This document shows, one piece after another, positions 34,330 through 45,300 of a DNA stretch of 64,000 nucleotides. Every line of letters begins with the position of its first letter. Position 1 is the stretch's first letter. The stretch comes from Hyposmocoma kahamanoa. Lineage: Eukaryota; Arthropoda; Insecta; Lepidoptera; Cosmopterigidae. Under the pieces are notes generated by a model. That model was not told where the DNA came from, did not search any database, and was given only the letters and a program-made list of their open reading frames with translations. The position numbers were made by a program, and so were the translations under genes. The stretch spans positions 3,713,228-3,777,227 of the forward strand of contig NW_020653711.1 of NCBI RefSeq assembly GCF_003589595.1, written 5' to 3'.

Positions 34330-34500
34330 TCATTAAAACCAAAAAAGTCGTTAAAAGCAAAAACAACACAAATCTGTAACAATTTTGTAACGTCTGCCGT
34401 ATCGATCTGTAGCTCAGTTGGCAGAGCGGTTGCCCTATTCAAACGTAGGTTCGGGTACTGGCAGATGAAAGGAATTTTTCTTTGTATTTACAATTATAAC
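34330..34500 (+). repeat. tRNA-derived SINE, divergent
   Basis: GTAGCTCAGTTGGCAGAGCG looks like a genuine box A and D-arm, and GTAGGTTCGGGTAC is a damaged box B. The GGAATTTTT tail and the preceding GTCGTTAAAAGC word match SINE B. I reject it as a working tRNA because the anticodon and T arms do not fold. Confidence 0.6.
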
Positions 34501-34734
34501 AAATACGTTATTATTCAATGCTGATAGGTATCTGTTTTAAGTCCTCGCCTCTCCTATGATTATTATTTTGGATATCTAATTAATATTTTCAGGGACTCGG
34601 TCTCAAGAATCGGCAAATATAATAATGATTTTTTTTGACTAATTTTGGCGAAATGTAACTAAGTGACAAAAAAAGCCATTCAATCGGAGGCATGGTAAAA
34701 AATATTCCCGGTCGTCCTACCGGTCGGAGGACAG

Positions 34735-34940
34735 GGAAAAACCGTTACGGCTTGGCCACGCCCGCTAGGGAAACCCTGTATTGCCGGGTGCCACGGATAC
34801 ACACATAGGTAGACAACCACAAATCCCACCCCTCACATCACGAGAGAAATAAATGTAGGCCATATAAATATTTCTTCAGGCCCGGGAATCGAACCCGGGA
34901 CCTCATGCGTGTTAACCGTCCGGCCACGACGGCAGCCTAG
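34735..34940 (-). repeat. tRNA-derived SINE (family A)
   Basis: The minus strand begins GCTGCCGTCGTGGCCGGACG, with box B GGTTCGATTCCC, then CTACATTTATTTCTCTCGTG and CTGCAATAC-type tail sequence ending in AACGGTTTTTCCC. Confidence 0.8.
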
Positions 34941-36196
34941 CGAAACTGGCGCCTCTTTGCGTTGAAAGTATATTATTATATTTATATATTTTAAATACGA
35001 GAGAAGGAATCCACAATTGAATAAAGAGCGGTATAAATATGGCAAGTACTGTAACTTTACGAAGAAGACAGGAAATATCCAGACAAGTTTCTGACTACAC
35101 GCGAATGACTACAAACTTTTGATTATATTTTTTAACACGTAGATGTATGTACATTTGAAATACCATGAAATCCAGAAGAGTTGTCATCAATTCAGAAATA
35201 TTCCGCTTCGAATAATATATTTTGTTTCTGCGACCAACGCTGAGTGCGTCATTCGCTCTGAGCCGTGACATCTCGTTCGTTCGCATGCACATTTCTTCAA
35301 TTCCGAAAACTTCTTGTTTTGGATATATAATTTTAAATTTGTTTTCTTCAGTGATATCAGCTATTTTTCCTTGTTTCAGATAATGGCTGTTTAGTGTAAT
35401 ATTATCAAATGATTTTCCGACGTGACTGTGATGTATTTTTGATTTTATTATATTTAGCGTTGTAATGATATTTATCATGTTTATCAAATGTTGTTCGGTT
35501 TATAATAAAAAAATTGTTAAATGACTTTGTGCATTTTATTTCTAACTTTATACAACACGACTGAGTAAATTTTTTGTTCACATGAGTTGTTAACTTAAAT
35601 AACATTTTCACTAAATTATACATTGGATCAAGTGATTTTGACAAACATGTTATTCTAACTACATATCTAAACAGATGGAACAGTTTCTTTATAATATAAT
35701 AAAAAAATAAATAAAATAAGATACTGAGGTACTTGAATTATTTTAACACACTTTGTGCTTATTTCATATAATACACAGGTGCTTTATGTAGTCAATGCGA
35801 CTTGAAATTAAAAATGAGATGCAAGTGCTATCATTTGAATGGTTTCGACGTATGTTATGCTTACTTTTATACAACACGCAAGATATATTAGTTATAAACG
35901 TTCAAGACACAGTCTTTATAAGGTGGCAGCAGACAGGATTCTTGTATTGGATGTCCATCTATGTTCATGATAATGAGCACTCTACTAACATAGTGTAAAC
36001 ATCTACTAACATTATGTATATGGACATGTAACTGTTAAAGCTGTACACTGACTGAAATAAATTATTTCATTCTTTAATTTTACTTCAATAATTTTAAGTG
36101 TCTAATAGTATTTATACTGCTTGTATTTTACAATTCATCTATTTAAAAAAAATCACAAACAACATATACAGTTCCCATAACTCCTAACTGAAAAAA
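34941..36196. other. Gap between convergent SNM1A and GNS
   Basis: A 130-codon minus-strand open frame at 35095-35487 (contains DITEENKFKIIYPKQEVFGI) overlaps a second frame (35405-35644). I recognise no domain; biased composition and lack of splice sites make coding unlikely. Part of this may be the GNS 3' UTR. Confidence 0.4.
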
Positions 36197-36382
36197 TTAG
36201 ACGTAGTTAATAAGTTCTCCTTCGTAATAAAGCAGGGGATTGCTGCATTCTTTCGCTCCTTTGCATCCTAAGAGATGGGCCATAATGAGTTGGTACCAGT
36301 GTTTGACGGCTGGGAATACTTCGTTCACTTTGTTGTGTAGCTCGAACGGATCTTCGTTTAAATCATACATTTCTGTGAAGAA
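36197..36382 (-). CDS. GNS: GNS exon 10 and stop
   Basis: Acceptor GTCTTCCAG. It encodes [20 protein letters not shown] to [10 protein letters not shown] and a TAA stop at 36197-36199. [11 protein letters not shown] is the usual sulfatase C-terminal block. Confidence 0.95.
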   Translation of the reverse strand, partial: FFTEMYDLNEDPFELHNKVNEVFPAVKHWYQLIMAHLLGCKGAKECSNPLLYYEGELINYV

Positions 36383-39300
36383 CTGGAAGACAGAAAAGTT
36401 AGGTCACAAACTAAAAAAATATGTTCTATGCAATGTGCGTTGTATGTCTTCCTGTAGTGTACTAAGTCTCATCTTCCAACAGTTACACGCTAGTCAAATT
36501 CGATGTAGAATAACTCAATTGTTAACCCCTTACCGCATATGAACCCATTTATGGCTTCGAAAGGTTCTGATTTTTTACAGCATAACTGAATATAATTTAG
36601 ATGAAAACTAAATTGTGACGCATTAAGCATTTTTCGTAAAACGGTACGTATTTTTATGTCTATGGTACGTCACATCTGTCAATGTCTATTTGAAGTTATT
36701 TGCATCGCTGCCGGCCGTTAACAAAAACATAAGTATGATTTTTAGGGTTTTCACCTTAGATTGTTTTAGGCTAAACTCACACTGGCGCAGAGTCGAAGTA
36801 TTTTCCCATCATTAAGGTTCAAATTTGTGTTATACAAATGTAGAATCGCGCGTCGACGCTTGTTTAAAGTCGAGCGGTTTCGCGCATCGCCGTACGTTGT
36901 GGTTGAAAAACAGAACGCGACGCGACGCTTCGACTCTGCGCCAGTGTAATTTGAGCCTCACAGTTACCACAATTTCAATTTTTTTCCCCGAAATTCGATT
37001 AGGCTGTTGTGATATATGAATACTAATCTTCAAGTAATATTTGTGATGAATTTTGTTCAATAGAAGTTTATAAATATAACCAGTAATCAATTATTTATAA
37101 AATTGTCGACACATATAATAATGTTTTTATTGTTGCTAATGTTTTTGTTTGATAGGGAGATCGTAAACATTTAGCTAAGAATGTCTGAATCGGAAAATTA
37201 ATATAAAATACAATCTTACAACGCGAGCAGGCCATAGGCAAAGCCAGCCTAAATTATTTTCACTGGTTGCCTAGCAACTAGTTTTGTTATTCAACACTCT
37301 ATATCTATATATATATATTTTATTCATTAATTTGAAAAAAAAAGCATGATTAATGTTATAGCCCTGTCAGGCATGTCTTTAATGTTCATAGGTAACCGTT
37401 TTCCATGAAACAAAAGTGGCGTCTGTTTACAGGTTTGTAAACAATAAAAAGTAGATAATTTTGGTAGCGCGATGGTAACCGTTTCCATGAAGTGACTGGT
37501 TTGTATAGCGTTCAGTAGTAATAGGTCCGTATAGCGACCATATAAAATATTTGTCGTGGCTTATATATTTAAATGAAGTTGTTCACTTATAGCAAAACAC
37601 GATTAACTGTCGTTCATGACTTTTTTGGCGTTACGACAGTCTTGACGTGACTAATAATGATAAATAAAACGTCACGATAAAAACGTGATATATAATCGTA
37701 GCTTAAAACGTTTCTGTCGTGCAAACGACAAGGCGGCTGCCGTGAACCGATAAATTGTCGTCACGACAGTCGTTCAACGATAAAATAAACGTCTACGACA
37801 TAGTCACGATAGATAGTCGTGATATGGGTACAGGCTAGACGCGACAGTCGTCCAACGATAAATAAAACGTTAGGTACGACATAATGGGGACGTGCCTTTA
37901 GGAATGATTTAGAGAGTTGTCCAATTGGTCGACGCTATATATTACTTATTTGTATCATGAGTAAATTTACAAAAGCTCTCGAAATGAAATCTGTCCTTTT
38001 CTTACTAATAAATAATGTTTTTATTAAAATTAAGTTTGCGTTTAGAGAATCGTTATCAATGTCTTACAGGGTACATCATCTCTCATCTCACAACTTCAAC
38101 AGGAACGTGGAATTAAAGTTTCAATTCAAAATAACACTATACTTACGTCGTTATCAGAGAAGAAGCAGTACTTCATATTAACCCGTGTGGTCAGGTGTCG
38201 TAAGCACGCGTAGGTGTTGTTGTGTGAATCTTGGCATTTGCACTCGTAGTCTACGTGACATTGCTGGAAATTAAGGTACTAGTTAACAGAGACTATCAAC
38301 TAAGTATTTTATAAACGGGTAATTTTCAGGTAATTTTTTTTCGCTGGCAATTTCTATTTGTTAAATATTGTAGAATATTATCATAAAGTATTATTTAACA
38401 TTCGAGTGTAGTAATCTGAAATATTAAATGTTCGTTATATATGTTCATAATTTTTTTTAACTTCCGTAACACGTTTAATGGTCGAAATAATATTTTCTTA
38501 GAATTTCCAGTACCGACCGAGCTTTGGAAGGGAGTTTTTGAAATGAAATTGCACATCAACACACATCAACATAAAACTTTATTCAATTCTTTTTTCGAAC
38601 GTTACGCAATTAGTCAATTGCGTAACGTTCAAATTACGATACTGTAGCTGTGGGAATCCCCAAAATCTGTTTTTTTTTAACTCGTATCTAGTTAAGTCCC
38701 AGACGTCGTCTGGGTACACACAAGAAATGAGCTAACGCGTTATACTTACTTTGTCCAAGAATGAAAGATTAAAAGATTCTGAGTGTATCAGCAAAAAAAA
38801 TTGTTACGGATTATTCGTTGTTCTTATTAATGAGTTAAAAAAACATGAAGCACGCCGGCGAATCGATTGCAGATTGCGCGGGCGCCGGGCCTCCAAGCCC
38901 GCGAGTGACCGCGTCCCGTGCGGTTCTACTAGTATCGGAACCACGACATTAAACGCGTTGTGTAAAGTGTGCTACTAAATTTTACATACATATTCTAGGA
39001 AAGCCGCGGTCCCGCAACTACAGCGGGCGCAGGTGAAAACTACTTCGTGAGTTCTTAGCTTTATGGTCTCTATGTTAACAGTACTTACAGCCAAATTATC
39101 GCGATCGTAATACCAGGCACATCTCTTATCGACTGTGCCGTCTTTACCCTCGCCACGGTACTCGATCAACATGGTCCTCTCTTGGATTTCATTGTTTCCG
39201 TTGTTGAGGACTATAGGACGCCCGTCCATTGTTTCGGGTACGACAACACCTGTGTTGGGCATAACCGATGGACACATTTTATACAGGCTGCGACACAAAC

Positions 39301-42300
39301 ACATTTCAGCTACTGGTCGTACTTATGATAAAAACAACTTTATATAACCTGACCGAAATATCTGTAGACCTAGATTTGGCCATCTCTTCGTCCAAGTCCA
39401 AGTGACGAACAAGTCGTGCGCGTGGTGGTAAGCAACACGTCTGTCCAAAACAGTTGCAGCTTCACTCGGAGCTTTAAATCGGGTTACCGACGCGAAACGA
39501 ACGATACACTGATTTAAACTTTCACGATTTTCACACATTATTTGATTGTAAATTCGATACTACTTCAGCGCGAATTAAAATTTTCCCTTAACTTTTTTAC
39601 AAACGAAATTAAAGCCATTTGAAAAATGTATATCGTATAATATACGTGTTTTATTAAGTTGAGTTGATATAAAAAAATCATTAATGTATGTAAAGTACCT
39701 ATTAAATACAGCGGTTTTCTTGTAAAATTTCGAGGTAATTTTTTTATAGTGAGCATTTTTAGGAAATCGTGTTTTCACACCATATAGTAATCCTTAATTT
39801 TACTATACATTTTTTCCAAAGTAATTGATTCAACACTTTCACTCTTATGCGGAATCTACCAAAGTCATTTTAAGGTTTTATACACTCTTAATACCTCAAC
39901 GTTTCGGACGTATTTACGCAAAGTCCATGGTCTCTGGAGAGGCGGGTGCTAACAAATCGTCGAGGTAAATAAAATACGTTTTATATACGATTAAGTTCCG
40001 AATTTAAAATTAAATAAAGCGAAATGCATAACTTTTTCGCCCTTATTAGAAGGACATAAGGTTTTTTTTGACCGGCTTAATACGTTTCCGTGTCGATAAC
40101 TATGGTGACTTCATTAGGGTGTAATCACGGGATGCATTCCAACCAGAGGCGGCTCGTGGCATATTTCGGTGGGAGTTCACTTACCTATTGCATATTTGAA
40201 ATAAAAAATGGAGCTCACATATCCACTCAATTCTATTTTAAACAATGACACTAAACAACACTACGCTTCTTAACAACGACTGAAATTTTGCAACAAAATG
40301 CGCGCGGAGGCGGAGTGCGTTTCTGCACCTTATTAGTCGCCGTATTGGGCATGCACGGCACGGCAACGTTGCGCCGCTCAAATCTTGCTAATTTTTTTGT
40401 AAATTTCTCATACTAATCTTTTGTTTCACGTGTCGCGCCGTAAAATATTTCTCTTTCGCACTCATTGAATTCAGTACTGAACTTTGTAGACAATTTCGGT
40501 TCATAGGAGCGCATCGCGGAGCACTCCACTCAAAGGTTAATAATGCGATACTGTATTAAAGAGAAAGATGACAATGTAATTGTATGTTTGTCGTTCATAA
40601 ATAAAAAAAATACGGCTACTAATATAATATGAAAGCTGAATTAATGATTTTATTTTGGTGGATTGGATAAGAGTGAGAGTTCACTGCGCTAGCGCTCCTT
40701 GTGACGAGCCGCCTCTGATTCCAACTGCAAAAACCCCCAACTATAACGGGTTTTCCTAAGTGGTTACAATTTTGATATTCAAAAGTACGTAAGATTCTAT
40801 TATTACCTATGCCTTATGAAGTTGCAAATTACAAAAAACACTGAAAATGCCACTAACCTGCGAGTTCCAATATAGTTGGCGCTAAGTCGATATTTAAGGT
40901 TGGTTGCTCATTTGTAGTGTTTCTTATGATTTTAGGTCCTCGCATGAGTAGAGGTACTCTTATATCAGTTTCATATGGCTGACGCTTGTCATACACTTGG
41001 GAGAATTGACCTGTAATAATTTATAATAAATAATTGATTGTGGCCCAATTTATATTTGGGCCCATTTGTCCATCTGGTAAATAACCATTGCTGTGCTTCT
41101 ACAATCAATAATCATCATCATTAAGCCATTATAGGCCCTACTGGTACGCACGAGTCTACTAAGAGAGTTAGCTCAATGTGGGTTGGGGACTTTACACTTT
41201 CACCATTAGCATGGACCATATCTTTTTACATAAGTTTTGCTTATAGTGATCCTCCCTATCAACCTAATAAAGTAATGAACTTAAACTTTACAAAAAAATA
41301 TTTCTTTTTTTTATCGACTACTACTTGTGAACAACATTAGTTATCGCAATCTATGCACATCACTATTATTGTTCCGACGTAACGGCGAGCTGCGGCACGG
41401 CGGCGAAAATCAAAGCACAGGTCGGGGGTGGGGGCGCGGGCGCATAGCGGCACGCGCGACCTTAGACTAACTTGGGCGAAGATACGTAAATTATTTGTAA
41501 AGATACGTAAATTATTTGTACTTCCGCTCGCTTGCGCAAAATAGATATTTGACTGAGATGGTGCGACTTTACGCAATAAGTGGTGATAGTGTGAGACGAA
41601 CTATTGAAATGTTCCCAAATCGGAGTTTACGCGCAGGAACTCTTTCACAAGGAGCTCTACTGCTACTAAACTAAGTAACTGCGTATCCAGAACGTTTACG
41701 ACGTCAGTTACCATTTTCATCTACTGATAATATCTTTTCACGCTACAAATGGATACATACCAATATGATATCCGTTGTCCGAAGTATAAATTATGTAAGT
41801 ATTATCGAGTAGCGATTGCGTATCCAAAGCATTTATAATATCAGCTACCATATCGTCTACCGAGAGTAGCGTTTCCCATCGTGAGCGATATACTCTGTCT
41901 AATTCTGGCATCATTGTTTCTGGAAGTGGTGATGGTGGCATTGACATCAGCCAGTGTTTGTCCTGAAAGAAGAAAGGCGAGAATGGCATCAAATAATTAT
42001 ACCTTTTTATAAAAAAAATATACAAACCAATTAAAAAAATTTGTGGAATTACACCTATTTACCAAGTTTTATTGAAAACGGTTAATGGAAAGTGGTTGAA
42101 ATCCAATAAACCAGATTCATCCCCTGATATACTACCCCTGGAGGTGGTATATTTTCTTCAAATTTCAATGGAACTAACACTGAGGTTACACTCTTTCCAA
42201 CAAAAAAAAGAATCATCAAAATCAGTTCATAAATGTTTGCATGTTTTTTTGTATGTATGTGACGCGATAAATCGGCCATTTGTGAACCGATTTTGATGAT

Positions 42301-45300
42301 TCTTTTTTTGTTACAAAGGGGGTACCTCAGTAGTGGTCCCATTTAAACTTCAAGAAAATATTCCACCTCTGACTTTTGAGGTCGGTTTTTTTAGTAATCT
42401 GTATTGATATTATTATTTTAGTTTGTATCGCGAATAAAGACGTTGTCTATTGGTATCTGCGTTTACTTGCGTTTATAGCTGAAAATTTCTATTCAAATAT
42501 GATTTCATTTACCATTTTTGTTCAGGAAGTCTCTACGTTGAAAAAGCATTATCCGATTTGATCAAAGGCCATTTGAACAAATTGGTTAGCTTAAAATATA
42601 GATCTACTACAATTGTGAAGTATTATTGTATTCCATAAAGTACTTACATTAACAGCAATATTGAAATTAGGATGTCTGACAGCGGTGATGTTGCTGAAGC
42701 GGCCGAAATGGCGCGGGGCGGGTGTGAACGGTTGGTGGGGGGCAGGAGGCGCTAGGACCATCAGGAATGGTGTTGAATCGGTTTGATTTTCTATGTAGCT
42801 TATGCCGAGGTTTCGCTACAAGGTAAATAATAATAATCATCAACCATTTATACGTCCCAATGCTGGGTACGGGTCTCCTCCCAGACGAGGGTTTTGGCCA
42901 TAGACCGACACTCTGGCTCAGCGCGGGTTGGGGACTTCACACGTTTTCCGAGGATTGTAAACCTTCTTCGACGATGTTTTCCGTCACCTTTTCGGTGAAG
43001 GTAAATTTCAAATTAAATTTCGCACGTAAATCCCCAGAACTTCAGAAGTAGCTCGGATCCCACGGCCTCTGCTTGAAGGGCGGTAGGTCAAGCCTTTAGT
43101 CTTATTCAGAGCAGTTTAAGCGCGGGTGCGTGTTAACCAAATGTACGTAGACGCTCGTCGCGTTGTGTGGCCGGAGTGGCCGCGAGCGCCGCGCGGGTAA
43201 ATATTGGCTCGCTCCACCCGTACCTTTCATAGTACTTGGTCTAGCGTCTAGCGACTGTTTGCGATTTCGACATGTAGATCTATCCGCTCGTAGCCGATTC
43301 GGCACTGTGAAAGAGACGACGCCAAGTCCCGTGCGCCCGCATACGCGCCGCGCCTGCACTCTGAGCGCCCAATTATACGAGACGAAAGTTTTCGCACGGC
43401 CGCCGCGTGGCGTTTGCCCAGTTACCACGCCTCCATGTACATTTATGCCGAATCTGAATTCTATTTATTATGCAACAACATTTAAATTCCTCTCAATAAA
43501 ATTACAGCGCGGCCGCCGCGTAGACCAAATTTAAGCCAGGCCTTATTAAAACGCAAAGGCTAAACAAATAGAGCCTATTTTGCCATGACAGTTAGACGCA
43601 CGCGGTCGCTGCGCGGCGGCAACCCGGACTCCGCTCGGTGACCGCGCGGCGGCGGCGCGGGGTGAGCGCGATGAAATTCGTGTCGAATAAATGCGCCCTT
43701 AGGGCAAGCGGTCGCCGCCTAGCGACCGCGTGCACGTGTTTAGAGACCGAACTGTCATGGCAAAATACGCTCTATTTATTTAGCTTTTAGCTGGAAGGCA
43801 CTAGCTTGTCTTTTGTCTACGCTGTCGCCGAGCGGAGTCCGCTCTTCGACCGAGCGGCGGCCGCGCGAAAACTTTCTCCTCGTGTGTCTGGGCGCTTAGG
43901 CTACCACGGCTTCTTTAAGGAAAATAATAATGTGTCGAATAATTTATTGTTTAAACAATTAAGGACAATTTAGCACGTCTGACGCGCAGATAATAAAAAG
44001 TACACGAAAACTATCTACTGCATGTGCATGTGGCAGCATATCAAGCTAAACATTTTAGTAGCACTAGTGCTACTAGTTAGTGCTAGATTCACAAGGAGCT
44101 CTAGAGCTCCTTGTGAAAGAGTTGGTCCAGGGAAATACTGCCACCTTACCTATTTCTGCCGCCAAGCAGTAATGTGAACATTTAACTTATGTCTCAGGGG
44201 GACGAGCGCAGTGGCAGTGCTTCTAAGATCTTTGTGGTTTAAGGTTCTAAGTGGCAATGTAACTGTTACGGATAGTGACAATGTATCGCTTACCACCAGG
44301 CGTATTATTAAGTAAATTTGTTCGTTCCGTCAATTGGTATTATAAAAAAATCTTTTTAAAATGTACACTTCCAAGTATTTCGATAGTTAGTATGCAGTAC
44401 AGCTCCTTGTGAAAGGGTTTGTCCAGAGAAGTAACGTCACCTTACCTATTTCTGCCGTCAAGCAGCAGCTTAATGGTGCAGGCGAAACTACAGGCACATC
44501 GGACTTATCAAGTTTATGTCTCAAGTTGCGGGCGCAGTGGCACTACCCCTTTGCGATTTATCTGAGTAGAGGTATCGCTTACCACCAGGCGGTATGACTT
44601 TTTCGTCCCGTCACTTTATATCATAAAAAAACCCTTGCCATACCTCCAATGAACACTACGCCATCTTAATTTTTGGACTTGTTCTGTTTTTACTTTGTTT
44701 TTTGTTGCTTTATTTTTTTTTTTACAAAATTCGTTGTTTTTTTTTTCGAATTTTGTTTGTCTTTATTTTTTTCACAAAATTCGGGGAGCATACTATTAGT
44801 AAATAAACATAGCAGTTTACAAAAATAACAGATAATGACCAAAAAGCAAAGTTGGCGTAGTGTTCATTGGATGTAAAGTTATTACCATTGTCAGTTATTT
44901 ATGTTTTGATTTCTATACATCGGGTATGCAAAGAAATACTGTCGTAACACAAACACTATATTTGCAACTTCAAAAATTACTGAATGGAACCAATAAAATA
45001 TTCCCATTTATAATTTCAGTATAGTTTCTTCGAATTTTCAAATCGTGTCTTCTCATTACCACTATTTTTGAGTTGCGACAGTATTTGATTTCATATGCGA
45101 CACATAACAGTAGTAGCTAATTTTCTATTCAAAATTTCACAACCAACAAGTTGGCTTTTAGGCACTAGAATACTTACAATGACATCAGTAAGATACAAAT
45201 CTGTGGAGTAAGTTGGAACGCCATCATTGGATATCGTGTAATTGTAGTAAACAGAGTTGCCCACCAGCCCGTGCCACTCTGTCCAACCGGGTGGTACATG

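Noticed and set aside
34402..34470. tRNA-like sequence GTAGCTCAGTTGGCAGAGCG as a real tRNA gene
   Set aside because: The T arm and anticodon arm do not fold, and the flanks match SINE B. It is a SINE head.
35095..35644. Overlapping 130- and 79-codon minus-strand ORFs
   Set aside because: They use different frames of the same AT-rich stretch, are lysine/asparagine/isoleucine-rich, and have no known domain.
39253..39304. Upstream extension of GNS exon 8 to an earlier GTGTCGCAG acceptor
   Set aside because: It would break the reading phase from exon 7. The acceptor at 39250-39252 keeps phase and matches the family.
43102..43534. Open frames over 100 codons on both strands
   Set aside because: They lie in a GC-rich foldback whose symmetry creates long stop-poor frames; no protein family matched.
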